A DNA stretch of 64,000 bases, taken from contig JAGFNK010000200.1 in assembly GCA_025769875.1 (NCBI GenBank), positions 23,222 through 87,221 of the forward strand, written 5' to 3'. Positions within the stretch are counted from its first letter, which is position 1. Each line of letters starts with the position of its first letter. Source of the stretch: Russula earlei. Its lineage: Eukaryota > Basidiomycota > Agaricomycetes > Russulales > Russulaceae. Positions 46,761 to 58,049 of this stretch are shown here, in pieces. Made by a program: the position numbers and the translations under genes. The notes beneath the pieces were generated by a model. That model was not told the origin of the DNA. It searched no databases and saw only the letters and a list, made by a program, of their open reading frames with translations.

Positions 46761-49208
46761 TGTGATATTCCTCTATTAGTCTAGATGCTTTGATGTTCTC
46801 TACTGGCTCCCAAGAGTCATGGGCTTTGGAGTACCCTTCCCACCGGACTTGATACTCCAGTTGTTTCCTCCTTCCAGTTCGTCTTGAACCTAAAATTGTT
46901 GCTACTTCATATTCCTCTTCTCCTTCCACCAATTCTGCTTCTGGATTGGTGTAGTTGGCCCCATGCTCCTCAGTTTCCTTGTAAGGTGTCAATAAGGAGG
47001 CATGAAACGCGTTATGGATCCTCCAGCGGCTAGGGAGATCCAATCTGTATGTCACCGGACTAATCACCTCCGTGATTTCAAAGGGCCCATATTGTTTTGG
47101 GCATAGTTTCACTGTAGGATGTGTCATTTTTAGGTTGGTGCTGTTGAGCCATACCCTTTCTCCTTTCTGATAAGGTTGGAAACTACTTCTTCGCTTCCAC
47201 ATTAGGGAAGTGATCTTCATCGCTTCTTGTGCCTGTGATCTTGCTTCCTGGATCCGGACTTTCCAATTGTCTATTCTTGGTATCTTGCTTCCCCAATTTG
47301 GCTGGTGTGCCTTGGGCATAAAGCCCATCCATAAGAAGAAAGGGGATTGTCTGGTTGTCTCTGAAACGTTAGAATTCATCGTGTATTGCACCAGAGGCAG
47401 CCAATCCACCCAATCATCTTGTTGGTGGTTGCAAAAGATTCTTAGCGATGTTTCCATCGTCTGATTCGTTCTTTCTGATTGTCCATCTGTCTGGGGATGG
47501 TAGGCAGTGCTGATATTCTGTTTGATATGCAGCTGGTCGCAAAGTTCCCTAATGAACTTGGAACTTATTAGTTTATCTTGATTGGATATGATCTTGCTTG
47601 GTACTCCCACAAATGGGAATATTCTGTCCTTGTAGAGCTGTGCTAGCTCTTCTGCATCCATTTCTTCTTTGCAAGGAAGCAAGATGATGCCTTTAGTACA
47701 ATTGTGGTCAGTGACAGTCAATATACTGTCGCATCCCTTCGACTTCGGCAATTTGACCACAAAGTCCATGCTGACAGTCGAGAAGGGAGTAGCCCCTTCT
47801 TCCGGTAGAATGGGATACAAGGGAGGTCGATTTGGATGAGTGTTTGACTTGTTACTTTGGCAAATTGCGCATCCTTCCACATATTGATCGACAAAGCGTC
47901 TTATGGTGGGCCACCAGTAGTATCGCATCATTCCCAGTAATGTTTTAGCTTTTCCTGGGTGTCCTGCTGTGGGACTGTCATGATACTGTTCCAGTAACGT
48001 CCTGTGGGTTCCTTCGTCGCCTGTAACCACCAAGGCTTCATTCTTCCACCATAAGTTATGTCGCTTCTCCAGTCGGTGTCTCTGTACCCAATCAAGTAAC
48101 TTTAATCGGTGTCTTTCTTCCCCTTGTTGGTTCTTTATCCATTCTTCCAATGCAGTAGTGTGCATTACTCGAATAAAAAGATGGTCAGGTAGTGCGACCA
48201 CTTCTTCTTTATCCCCTTGTCCATCGTCAAGGTCAGGTCTCCTTGACAGGGCATCTGCTTTATTCCTTGCCCCCGCCTGATGTTTCAATTCTAAGTCGAA
48301 ATCTGCCAAGAAGGTAATGTATCTTGCCACTTGACCATTTATTCGCTGAGGGTGTCTGTAATGCAACAGGTTTGCATGGTCTGTATAGACCACGACCTTA
48401 TGCTTTGCTCCCATGAGCAGGTGTCGCCAGTGTTTCAAGGCTCGCACCATGGCTAAGATCTCTTTGTCCCATATGTCATAGTTCTTTTCTGCTTGTTTCA
48501 AGGCTGCTGAAAAGTAACCTATTGGCCTCCTCTTTCCTTGTTCGTCCTTCTGGAATAATACTGCTCCAATGGCATAATTGGACGCATCTACTTCCAGTTC
48601 AAAGGGTCACTCCTCATCAGGATGGAGCAGGACAGGGTCAGAAGATACTATCTGGATAAGTCGTTCCAGAGCATCTTTGCATTCTTGGGTCCATTCAAAT
48701 GGCACCCCTTTCTTTGTCAAGGCAATAATGGGTCGAGCAATCTGACTGAATCCTCAAATGAAAGCCCTATTGTAACTGAGGACTCCCATGACTTTGCGCA
48801 CTTCGTGTACGTCCTTGATTTCCTGAGGCCAGTCCGTGATTCCTCGGACTTTGGAGGCCTCAATCTTCATCTTCCCTTCGTCTATGTCCCATCCTAGCAT
48901 GGTTAGTTTTCGCACCATGAATTGGCACTTCTGGGGTTTCAGGAAGTATGACTTCTTCTGCATCAGTGTGAGTAGTTCGTTGACACATTGCTCATGGATT
49001 TCTAGTTGTTCTGGACTGTCCCCTGTGGCAATTCCAAAGTCATCCAAATAGTTGACCGTGTATTCTGCCCATCGGTCCAGCCAGTCACTGAAGTCTCTTC
49101 TCATCAGCCTAGTAAAGAAGGCTGGCGTGTTCTTGAGCCCAAAATACATGATGTTGGGCAGGTATGTTCCATATGGTGTCTTGAAGGCTGCCTTCCAGCT
49201 CCTTCTGC
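46761..49208 (-). pseudogene. Gypsy-B pol, RT-to-chromodomain part (minus copy)
   Basis: Resumes RT after the Gypsy-C insertion (AAFKTPYGTYLPN, NYLDDFGIA), then RNase H, integrase and chromodomain. TGA stops replace Arg codons at 48754-48756 (NRAFI*GFS) and 48607-48609 (PDEE*PFEL). 48501-46760 is then open. The integrase second catalytic residue is lost: KIISNQDKL here against KIISDRDKL in the plus copy. Many other differences are Arg-to-Gln/Trp/Cys or Asp/Glu-to-Asn/Lys, as expected from CpG transitions. Confidence 0.85.
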
Positions 49209-50037
49209 TGTCAAGACACGTACTGCTGATCACTAAGGACTCAGGAGCAGGTGGGCAGGGGTCGGAACAGATGGTACGCGGCGTAAACAGCATTGAACAG
49301 GAGGACGAGCCAAACGACTAGAAGATACCAGATGGGGACTGGTACGTGTTGCAGGAGGCAGAGGCGAAGAGTAGAGGCCAGTGCAGCGAGGAACTTTGAA
49401 CAAGGCGGTCGTTGAAGAGTACCTTGAAGACGAGGGAAGTCTTTAGACTGAGCAGTCGCAGGGGAGTACCCAGGAAGTGGAGAGTATCACAAATGGACAG
49501 TCTGACGACTGCCATGCTTCATTGGGGCTTATATACAGTATACAGGGTCGATTACAAAGCACTGGGACTATTCTAGACTCTTTGGTACCATCCAATAGGA
49601 CTACAGAGGCATAAACTTGCTTGTGTCAACTTTCAGGCTTACTGAGCGCATTACTGATCATTGTGGAGTGATGACATCATTATGATGTCACTGTGGAGCG
49701 CTTAGTGAGTCTATGAGGTCACTGTGGAGTCGCTCAGTCAGCCATGATGTCATTGGAGCCTTGATGACGTCAGATGATTTATGCAACAGTTTCTAAGAGT
49801 TTGTGCCGCTGTTTCGGGTTCATGGTGGCTGAGTGGCCATGTGGCTGCCACGCGATGATTACCCGATTAGGAAACTGGTGCCTGGTCGTGTTATAGTGCC
49901 TTTGCAATAGCAATATCTTGTACCGCAGGGGGGGATAGCCCAGAAAATGGAAGGGAGTCGGCAATGCAAAGTGAGAGAGGTTCTTCTTGAGTAAAATAGG
50001 ACAATCTTTGGCCAGGATTTGGCCTTGGTTCGTAACA
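49209..50037 (-). repeat. 3' LTR of Gypsy-C
   Basis: 829 bp, begins TGTTACGAACC at 50037 on the minus strand and ends CTTGACA. It differs from the 5' LTR by about a dozen one-base homopolymer length changes and a handful of transitions. Confidence 0.93.
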
Positions 50038-50051
50038 TTCATCCCCTCTTT
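50038..50051 (-). other. Polypurine tract of Gypsy-C
   Basis: AAAGAGGGGATGAA on the minus strand, immediately before the 3' LTR. Confidence 0.75.
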
Positions 50052-50284
50052 ATAGACTTGTTGCTCCTGCAACAGTAGGGATTCGTTTCTTTGGAAGGTG
50101 GAGTAGTTTGCATATGAAAAGTCGAAGTCTGTTTGTTCGTGGGGAGTTCTCCCTTGTTCTATGATTTGCTTTGGGGATGGCTGTGGTCGATTGGGTGCAT
50201 GTGGTCGCAGGGGTTCTCTGAGAAGTTCGTTGGTAACAAGGATAAAGGTAGTCATCGACAGAGGTCATGATGAGAGTTGTTGGT

Positions 50285-53200
50285 TTAGGGGTTACTCCTG
50301 GTGGGAATTGTTCTAAGCGCCTTCGGATATTTCCGATGGAAGTCTTTAACAAGTGATTGCACTCTTGATAGGTTAGATGCTGGCTCCCAAGTATTTTCTG
50401 CAACCGTGTACCCTTTCCATTTAACTAGGTATTGGATTCCTTTGTGGTTTGGGGAGAGCCGAGAGTTTAGGATCTGTTCTACTTCATATTGTTCTTCACC
50501 TTTGACTAATATTGGTGGCGGGTTTGAAAAGTTAGGACCATGGGCAATGGTTTCTTTGTAAGGTTTAATCAGGGAGTGGTGAAAAACCGGGTGTATCTTC
50601 CAAGACTTTGGTAGCTCGAGGTGAACATTTACTGGATAGGCAGTGGTGACTTTGAATGGCCCATAGCGTCGAGGGGCTAGTTTTGCTTTTGGGTGAGTGG
50701 TTCGTAGATTCGTAGCTTCCAGCCATACTTGATCCCCTTCTTTAAAACGAAATGTGGAGGATTGAGGTCCTGATTGCTTCATGATTTCTGTTGCTCGGTT
50801 CAGGGAGGCAGCTACTTCTTCTCTGAGTTGGTTTAATCTTGATAGTCTTTCTTGGATCGAAGGGAACTTTGATGTAAAGGCAAGGGGCGGAGCAAATGTT
50901 GGGTTAAAGCCATACCAGACTTCAAACGGGGGTTTGTTCGTAGCACTGTGTTGTCTGGCATTATGTGCGAACTCCATAAAGGGAACTAGTTCTGCCCAAT
51001 TGTCTGCTTGATGGTTGCAAAATATTCGTAGGTATTGTTCTAGTTCTTGGTTAACTCGTTCTGTTTCTCCATCTGTCTGTGGGTGGTATGCTGTGCTTAA
51101 TGATACTTTGACATTTAACTTCTTCCATAGTTCTTGAGTGACTTTTGCTGCGAACTGAGGGCCTCTGTCCGATATTATTTGTGTTGGGAGCCCTATTCTT
51201 CTCCAGACATTGTTCATGATTAGTGTCGCTGTTTCGTCTGCTGTGATTGTCTTGTGGCAAGGGGTAATGATTATTGCTTTACTGAATCGATCTACCATGA
51301 CTAGGAGGCTGTCGAAGCCTTGTGAAATCGGTAGGTCTGTGATAAAGTCCATAGTAATGCTTTTCCATACTTCTCCAGCTGGTGTAATCGGTACAAGGGG
51401 TGTTTCTGTCTTTGGACGGTTCTTGGTACTTTGGCAAATTGCACAACCATCTACATAACTTTTGACATAAGTTAGCATTCCTGGCCACCAATAGTTTCGG
51501 CTGATTAGTTCATAAGTTTTCCATTGGCCAGGATGCCCAGTGGCAAGGGAGTCGTGGTGTAGTTTTAGAATTTTCTTTCTTAGGGTGTCGTTGTTTGGGA
51601 TATAGACTTTTCCTTTGAATAGTATTAGTCCATCTTCAAGGTTCCAGTCCTGTAAGCCTTTGGATAGTTGCCTTGGTCCATTCTTTATAATGATTGCTAA
51701 TGCGTTAGATACTTCTGGGTCATAGTCTTTGCTAGATCGTAGTTGTTGTCGAAGTTCCTGGTCGCTGATTGGTTCTGTAGCAGAGGTGCGTGTTGCTCTA
51801 ATTTTAAAAAATTTGTCATCTAGGAGCACCTTTCCATCATTTTCGTTTTGTATCCCCTCTTTAAAGTCTGGCCGCCTGGACAGACCGTCTGCTTTGTTCA
51901 TAGTTCCTGGGTGGTGGGTGATGGTGAAGTCGAAATTGCTGAGGAGGAGTGCCCATCGGGCTTGTTGTCTCGTGAGTTTTTGTTTTGTCATGAAGTATGT
52001 CAAGTTATTGTGGTCTGTCCATAGATCAATGGGGTGTGTAGCGCCTTCAAGGTAGTGTCGGAAGTGCCAGAGGGATAAGACGATAGCAAGGAGTTCTTTA
52101 TCGTAGATCATGTAATTTCGTTGTGCGGGGTCCAAGGATTTCAAGAAATAGGCTACTGGGTGATATCTGTTAAATTCATCGGGTTGTTCCAAGATTGCAC
52201 TGACGGCAAAGTCACTTGCATCGCAGATGAGTCGAAAGGGTTTCGTGTGGTTAGGTAACATGAGGATTGGGGCCGTTGTGAATGCTTGGATTAATTTCTG
52301 AAATGCTTGTTCTTCATCGTCTTCCCACTTGAAGGGGTTTTCTTTCTTTGTTAAGTTAAACAAGGACCGTGCTATTCGAGAGTATTGGTGGATAAATCGT
52401 CGATAGAAGTTGCAGAATCCTAGAAATGCTTGTACTTCCGTAACATTGGTCGGAGTAGGCCACTTTGTAATGCCTATTAACTTGTCTTGGTCCATGGATA
52501 TTCGTCCTTGGGAGATATTGATGCCTAGGTAACTAATAGAGGTTTGTCGGAAAGCACATTTCTCTGGTTTCAAGTATAAGTCGTGGTCTTGGAGTGTTTT
52601 TAGGACCTTATGTGTCCAGTCGTCTAGTTCGTTCAAGGTTTGCGCCATGATTAGTATATCATCTAGATAAACAACCACTCGTTCAGTGGCAATGTATTTT
52701 GCTAGGATGGTGTTCATAAAGCGTTGGAAAGTGGCTGGGGCGTTGCAGAGACCAAATGTCATTATCAATGGTTCAAAGAGTCCTAATGGTGTCTTGAATG
52801 CTGCGAGGTGTTCATCGCCTTCTCTGAGGCGAATGTTGTTATATCCCCATCGTACGTCAAACTTGGTAAAGTATTGGGCTCCTTGGAGTTTGTCAATTAA
52901 TTCAGGAATCAAGGGTAGTGGATACGCGTCTTTGACAGTTGCTGTATTCAGGGCTCTGTAGTCTTGCACTGGTCGTAGATTTCCTCCTTTCTTTTCTACA
53001 AAGAAGAATGGGCTGGCAATAGCTGCTTTTGATGGTCGGATTGTGCCTCTTTTCAAATGTTCGTCTAAGTATTCTTTTAGGGCTTGTAGTTCCTTGGGAG
53101 TAAGTCGATAAATGCCAGAATCGCGTCGGGCGATCCCTGGTTTTAGATTGATTGCGTGGTCCCATGGTTGGTGAGCAGGAAGGCGTTGAGAGGCTTGTTC

Positions 53201-54061
53201 ATCGAAAACCTTTCGCCATTTCAAGAATTGGGCGGGGATAAGTTCGTCTAATGTCTTAGGGGGTGTTTCCGCATTGGCTAGCTTGGTAGCTGTGGTTGAT
53301 TTGGCTCTTATGTTGATTGTTGTTGGGCTAAACGCATCCTGGATTTGTTCGTCAACACATGGGTTCAATGGTCCTTCAGTATCTGGGAAGATTAGTGCAG
53401 CAATGTCTGTAAACTCGGGTTCTTCTTCTTCAGGGAAAGTAAGCGCTTGTATTTGGTAATTCCGCGTTCCAGATGCGGATGCAATGGTTATGCTTGGGTG
53501 TGTGGTAAGGCAAGTTCGGGGGCAGTTCCTCAGTGTGATTGTATCATTTGCCCAATCAATATCTGGGTTGTGGTGTCGTAGCCAATCGGTTCCTAAGATA
53601 ATGTCGTGATCTCCAATGTTAGTGACAAGGAATTCTGCTTGTTCATCATGAGTGGCGCCTGTGTGCGCTTGAATGCGAAGTCTTTGGATGGTGCTAAAGT
53701 GTATTAGTCCATTGGCATTTTGTGTTCCGTCTACATTTTGTGCTGGCAAGGGTTTGATCATAGTTCGAAGGTGCAGGTGGTGTCTTTGTGCAAATCGTTC
53801 ATGGATTATCATTCCTTCTGCTCCACTGTCGAGCTGGGCTCTTTCACCGATTTCTTTGCCGCTTGTCTTCCCTACTAAGGTAACCTTCAAGGCAATGGAA
53901 GGGGAGCGAATATTCTTGGTAAAAGCTTTGGGGTAATTGATTTCTCTTTGTATCGTACTGATTTGGACCGCATCCCTCCTCGGTGCAGAAGGGGGTCCAA
54001 TTAAAAATCCATAGGAGCAGATCTTGGGCGGAGGATCGAGTCTGCAAGTGTCTCCCTCCAA
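50285..54061 (-). CDS. Gypsy-C Pol polyprotein, intact
   Basis: 1,258 codons without interruption. Retropepsin-like protease with LDSGAEGMI (Asp about residue 78); RT with FDVRWGYNNIRL, FGLCNAPATFQRF and the VVYLDDIL box (~residue 464); RNase H with LICDASDFAVSAIL and LWTDHNNLTYF; integrase zinc-binding HHCC region (HHDSLATGHPGQ, DGCAICQSTK); DDE core with ITMDFITDLP, QIISDRGPQF (~residue 963) and TDGETERVNQELEQYL; C-terminal chromodomain at ~1190-1240 (EEQYEVEQILNSR, YLVKWKGYTVAENTWEP) that probably guides integration to modified histones. It overlaps gag by 61 bases in the -1 frame, so it is probably expressed by frameshifting at the gag stop and not from its own ATG. Confidence 0.93.
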   Translation of the reverse strand: MEGDTCRLDPPPKICSYGFLIGPPSAPRRDAVQISTIQREINYPKAFTKNIRSPSIALKVTLVGKTSGKEIGERAQLDSGAEGMIIHERFAQRHHLHLRTMIKPLPAQNVDGTQNANGLIHFSTIQRLRIQAHTGATHDEQAEFLVTNIGDHDIILGTDWLRHHNPDIDWANDTITLRNCPRTCLTTHPSITIASASGTRNYQIQALTFPEEEEPEFTDIAALIFPDTEGPLNPCVDEQIQDAFSPTTINIRAKSTTATKLANAETPPKTLDELIPAQFLKWRKVFDEQASQRLPAHQPWDHAINLKPGIARRDSGIYRLTPKELQALKEYLDEHLKRGTIRPSKAAIASPFFFVEKKGGNLRPVQDYRALNTATVKDAYPLPLIPELIDKLQGAQYFTKFDVRWGYNNIRLREGDEHLAAFKTPLGLFEPLIMTFGLCNAPATFQRFMNTILAKYIATERVVVYLDDILIMAQTLNELDDWTHKVLKTLQDHDLYLKPEKCAFRQTSISYLGINISQGRISMDQDKLIGITKWPTPTNVTEVQAFLGFCNFYRRFIHQYSRIARSLFNLTKKENPFKWEDDEEQAFQKLIQAFTTAPILMLPNHTKPFRLICDASDFAVSAILEQPDEFNRYHPVAYFLKSLDPAQRNYMIYDKELLAIVLSLWHFRHYLEGATHPIDLWTDHNNLTYFMTKQKLTRQQARWALLLSNFDFTITHHPGTMNKADGLSRRPDFKEGIQNENDGKVLLDDKFFKIRATRTSATEPISDQELRQQLRSSKDYDPEVSNALAIIIKNGPRQLSKGLQDWNLEDGLILFKGKVYIPNNDTLRKKILKLHHDSLATGHPGQWKTYELISRNYWWPGMLTYVKSYVDGCAICQSTKNRPKTETPLVPITPAGEVWKSITMDFITDLPISQGFDSLLVMVDRFSKAIIITPCHKTITADETATLIMNNVWRRIGLPTQIISDRGPQFAAKVTQELWKKLNVKVSLSTAYHPQTDGETERVNQELEQYLRIFCNHQADNWAELVPFMEFAHNARQHSATNKPPFEVWYGFNPTFAPPLAFTSKFPSIQERLSRLNQLREEVAASLNRATEIMKQSGPQSSTFRFKEGDQVWLEATNLRTTHPKAKLAPRRYGPFKVTTAYPVNVHLELPKSWKIHPVFHHSLIKPYKETIAHGPNFSNPPPILVKGEEQYEVEQILNSRLSPNHKGIQYLVKWKGYTVAENTWEPASNLSRVQSLVKDFHRKYPKALRTIPTRSNP

Positions 54062-55509
54062 GTCATTAGTGAAGCAACAGGAATGGGTTCTTCTTGCACA
54101 GGTTCAATGTTTTCATCTTGGATGGTTGTAGCTCTGACTGTTTGGGGGCAAGAACCTTGTCGTTGGCGTCCTTGAGCTGCTTTCTTTGCTCTGCATTGAT
54201 TTGCCATATGATTCTTCTTTCCACAATAATAACAGAGATTGTTCTTGCGTCGAAATTCTTTCTCTGCATCTGTGAGGGGTTTCCTTTCACTTCTGGATTC
54301 CCAGGGTCGTTCATTGGGCTCTCCTTGGTACAAGTTAATTTCCAATGGGTTGTCTGATCCTTGAGTGTTCAATCCTCGGGCACGCACAGAGCGTCCTCCT
54401 CGAAAAGCAGTGGAGTTGTATAGGTGGAAAAGGTTGTCGAATTCTCTTGCTGCTTTGACAAGGGCTGCAAGCGTAGTTGGTGTCGGTGTGATTCCCAATA
54501 TTTTCTGATGTAAGGCCGGGTTAATGTTCTTCCTAAATGCGTACATCTTTGTTCTTTCATCGGTGGTAGCTCGTGATGCATGGTGTGACCATTTCTGATA
54601 CCATTCGTTAAATGGTAGTTTTCCTTGATAATAGGTGTGCATGGTATTAGCGGAGGCCAACTCTGCTTCTGCAGGGATAAAGTGATCGGCAAAGGCTTTC
54701 TTGAAGTCGTCCCATGACCCATAGTCTGCTACAGTACGAGCCATAGCCTTGGTGGTTTGTTCTCTAGCCCACGCTCCGGCGGGTGTTCCTACTTTAAAGT
54801 GGGTTAGTGCAGCGGCAACTTTCTTGCTTTCATCTGTAAAGGAGTCGCCATTGATGTAGTAATAATTGGCCAGGGCTGCCCAAAAGGCTTCTGCATTATC
54901 AGCCTTTCCGTCAAAGGGTTCCGGTGCTGTTCCGACAAGGCGTGGATTGCTTGACATGGTGGGATTCTGAGTTGTTGTAGCTGTAACAATAGGTGGGGCT
55001 GAACCTTGTAGTTGGATTCTAGTTGGAGTGAGCGTTCGAGGGACTGCTTGTGGTACGTTGCTAGTTGTATGAGGAGTAGGTTGTTGGGTATTACGCCGAG
55101 TAGAAGGTCCTGGAGTGGTGCTTCGAGTGCTCTGAGCAGTTCCTAGGATAGCGGTAACTTCTTGAGGTGTTCTGGCTGAGAAATCGACTTCTCGATTGTT
55201 ATAGTAAACCCAATGTCTTCTAGAACGGCTCCACTTGACTGGTCTGTCTAGGAAGAGGCCTGTGTAGTTATAGGGGTTGAAGTCTTGAACGTTTTCTGCT
55301 CCTGGGGCTGCCGCTTTAAGTTGTTCGGTGGTAACTTCGTCGTTATCGTCTTCGTAGAACCAAGTGTCAGAAAGATTTCCGTGGTTGATAATAGGTGTGC
55401 CTGCAAATTTTCCTCGATAACAGTGATCTTGGGTGTCATAACTGAGGTTTTCAAATAGGAGTGGGATTAGATTTTCTTCTTTGTCAGTGATGTCCCTCCT
55501 AGTGCTCAT
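54001..55509 (-). CDS. Gypsy-C Gag, intact
   Basis: 502 codons. An N-terminal aromatic-rich segment (WFYEDDNDEVTTEQL, HWVYYNNREVDFSARTPQEV) is followed by a Thr/Pro/Gln-rich linker. The Retrotrans_gag-like core includes LVGTAPEPFDGKADNAEAFW, TPAGAWAREQ and LPFNEWYQKWSHHA, and the zinc knuckle is CYYCGKKNHMANQC (residues ~430-443). It ends APMDF then TAA. The start ATG lies 4 nt after the stop of upstream ORF-B. The T5 run just before the stop is a plausible -1 slip site into pol. Confidence 0.9.
   Translation of the reverse strand: MSTRRDITDKEENLIPLLFENLSYDTQDHCYRGKFAGTPIINHGNLSDTWFYEDDNDEVTTEQLKAAAPGAENVQDFNPYNYTGLFLDRPVKWSRSRRHWVYYNNREVDFSARTPQEVTAILGTAQSTRSTTPGPSTRRNTQQPTPHTTSNVPQAVPRTLTPTRIQLQGSAPPIVTATTTQNPTMSSNPRLVGTAPEPFDGKADNAEAFWAALANYYYINGDSFTDESKKVAAALTHFKVGTPAGAWAREQTTKAMARTVADYGSWDDFKKAFADHFIPAEAELASANTMHTYYQGKLPFNEWYQKWSHHASRATTDERTKMYAFRKNINPALHQKILGITPTPTTLAALVKAAREFDNLFHLYNSTAFRGGRSVRARGLNTQGSDNPLEINLYQGEPNERPWESRSERKPLTDAEKEFRRKNNLCYYCGKKNHMANQCRAKKAAQGRQRQGSCPQTVRATTIQDENIEPVQEEPIPVASLMTWRETLADSILRPRSAPMDF
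54003..54007 (-). promoter_or_regulatory. Candidate -1 frameshift site at gag stop (T5)
   Basis: Minus-strand context GGATTTTTAATTGG. In the gag frame it reads GAT TTT TAA. A P-site tRNA on TTT could slip back one base onto TTT and continue TTA ATT in the pol frame. The frames differ by exactly -1. No downstream pseudoknot has been evaluated. Confidence 0.45.
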
Positions 55510-55524
55510 AGATCTAGATGACTG

Positions 55525-57990
55525 TTATAGTCCAATGACCGTTGTTGTCATGAACCATTCCCCGGAGAGGGCCCTTGAAGGACCCTTCCTTATAGGAGGA
55601 AACCCAGCCTCTATGATGCCACCCTGTTCACACGAGCAAAAAGGGTGAGTAGAGGTGTCCACAATATCGCGCGCGCATTGTTGCGCGAGCGATTCTCGGC
55701 ACAATCGACATACAGCAAGCCCCACTTAAAGGCAACCTTTCTAGCAACTAAGGACAGTATTAGAGCCTTCCTAAGGACCCTTTGGAACGACCATAGGAAC
55801 TCTACATTAGGTACTAACCTAGTATCAAAGGCCCTACAACGCGTTATTAGACCAACTCTAATAACTATAGAACGAACTATAAGGCAACACTAAGGACCTT
55901 AATAGAAGTATTAGGGTCGACTCTAAGGACCCTAATAGAACTATATAAGGGCCTTACAAGATAACACTATTCCATAACCAAACTACAAGTCCTCAAATGA
56001 CCGGCCCTAAACTAACTAACAGGAAATGAGTCAGGTGCTTGCACGTGTACTAAAGCAGTGAACACGTGGACAATGGAAGCTCTTACTCATCAAGAGAAGC
56101 TTCTTACTCAGCAGCTTACTGAGCATGACTGAGCATGCTCAGTAAGCGTCCTCCGACTTCTTACTCATCACTCTATTGTGCTTGATAACAAGGTTATGAC
56201 TTGTTCCCTATTTAGCAGCTCTCTTGTAGTATATAAGCGCTCAATAAAGTAGCGGACAGTCCTCAGACTGTCCATTTGTTTACGGCACTCTCCATTCCTG
56301 GGATACTCCTTTAAGGACCATCCCCTTGTGACTATCCTGGCCTCTTCCCTGCGTGATTGTTCTACTCTCACAGTAACAATACCTCTCTGGTATTTGTTGC
56401 TCCTCTGGGTTCTACTCCTTGCCCACGCGGTCTTGGACGTCTATCGACTCGTCTTCGAGCTTATCCCTCGCTCTTGAACTGGATAGTTCAACAGTGAGTC
56501 TTGACAGTTGTTCCAAGGATATGCAATGGTGTAGGCTGGCTTTAGTCGAATGGTATCGGGTCTTCCTTGATGTTTTCTTAATTGGATTCGGGAGTATTCT
56601 TCAGTAATGCTGCTTTGTGTTAGGACTACTCGGGTTTTCCACAGATATCCTTCGAATTCTGCTGGAGAGATGGCAAAGTCACTTATTTCCTTGGTGGGGT
56701 GCTTATAGACTATAAAGTGTGTCAGTCGTTGATGCCAAGCTTGGGTACAATAATTCTTGAATTCAATCAACTCTCTCCTTGAATGCGTAGGTAGGTTTAA
56801 TGCTAAGAAGGATTGTTCTGGTAGATAACAGTGTAAATCAGTATTCCTAAGATTGGTACTATCAGGGGATTCAACAAGGGGTGATGAAAAGGGTTGGATA
56901 GGTATGACAGGGGTAGGAATACGATTGGTAAACAAGGGTACGTAGGCGTCAGGAGGGGTAGGAGGTAATGGTCTTTCAACAAGAAATCCTCTTGCGTTGG
57001 GAACTGTTTCTCTATCAGGGGGTCGTTGGGATGACGCGCGTCTCCTGTGTCGAGGAGCAGATTTATCGAATGGGGAGGTGGTAATCGCCTGGCGTCCACA
57101 AGGTAATTCTGTCAGGAGTAGGAGGTGTGTCTGGTCAAAAGTTGCACGTGCAAGTACTCTGTTTTGCAGTTACACCTTGCTGTCCACGGATTTGACTCAG
57201 TATTTTCTGTGCTGGCAGACCAACGTTCTTGACTAGTTGGGACAGTGGTCTGAATTGGTGTGAGGGGTTGAGGGGCGAGACTTGAGGCTTCTAGGATTGC
57301 TGGGACAGAATAGTATGCAGGGGGACCAGTATATGAGGCGTCTGGGCTGGTAATTGCCCAAGGTTGATTATAGTCTGCGTCGTACAACCACAAGTTAGTT
57401 TCCCAATCGAAGGTGTTGTGTATTCCTGGTACAACCGCAAGTTGGACGTAAGATTGGTTTTCCCTTTGTATTCTGTTGAGGCATAGGTGGTAGAACTGGA
57501 CAGTGAGATGATAGTAGCTGATGTATGTCCAACCTAAGTAGAACAAGCGGTATCCTGTTCTCAAGGAGTGGATAATAATGTGGTGGCGTGGTTGAATGAC
57601 TCTGGTCCAGAGGTTTAATTCACTGGCTCATAAGGATTGGTAGTCAACTGGTTGTCCTTGGATGTTCTTTGCTTGAGCAAGGTGCCAATATAATAGTTGT
57701 TGTCGTGCTGGAGGTAGAAGTCGACTAAGGGTTTCAAGATATAGTGCGTGTTCGTCGTGGCTTAAGAGTTGTCCAAAAGGCAAGACTTCAAGGAACTCTT
57801 TAACAATAAGATGGGGGAAATCTTCGTGAGGTGGTTCAACTCCTGGTACGTCGTGTAAGTTGGTTAAAGTGGTGACAGGGAATGCAACGGAGGTCCAAGT
57901 TCGATAATGATTTAAGTTTAAGATGTGTCGAGTAATAGCGTCTTCTTCTTTGACTTCTTCTAAGGCGTATTCTCGTGGCACTTTAGTTAA
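55525..57990 (-). pseudogene. Gypsy-C ORF-B, accessory protein of unknown function, upstream of gag
   Basis: It begins near 57981 (MPREYALEEVKEEDAITRHI), with a TGA at 57628, and continues in the same frame to about 57112 (LGWTYISYYHLTVQFYHLCL, FDWETNLWLYDADYNQPWAI). It shifts frame to about 57100-56507 (YLPEQSFLALNLPTHSRREL, FAISPAEFEGYLWKTRVVL), then is interrupted by the solo LTR-B. Removing that LTR and one GTTGT copy, the frame closes a few codons later at TAG 55516-55514, 4 nt before the gag ATG. Aromatic-rich and globular-looking; I recognise no domain. The breaks could be mutations or sequence errors. Confidence 0.55.
55546..56506 (+). repeat. Solo LTR-B nested in Gypsy-C (target duplication GTTGT)
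   Basis: 961 bp, begins TGTCATGAACC, ends GTCTTGACA, flanked by GTTGT on both sides. TATATAAG at 56230 and AGACTGTCCA at 56265-56274. Orientation is opposite to Gypsy-C. It interrupts ORF-B eight codons before its stop. Confidence 0.93.
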
Positions 57991-58049
57991 AACAAGAAAA
58001 GGATCTTTATTTGATCTTTATTGAAGCGTTACAAGGGTGGTTCTTACTT

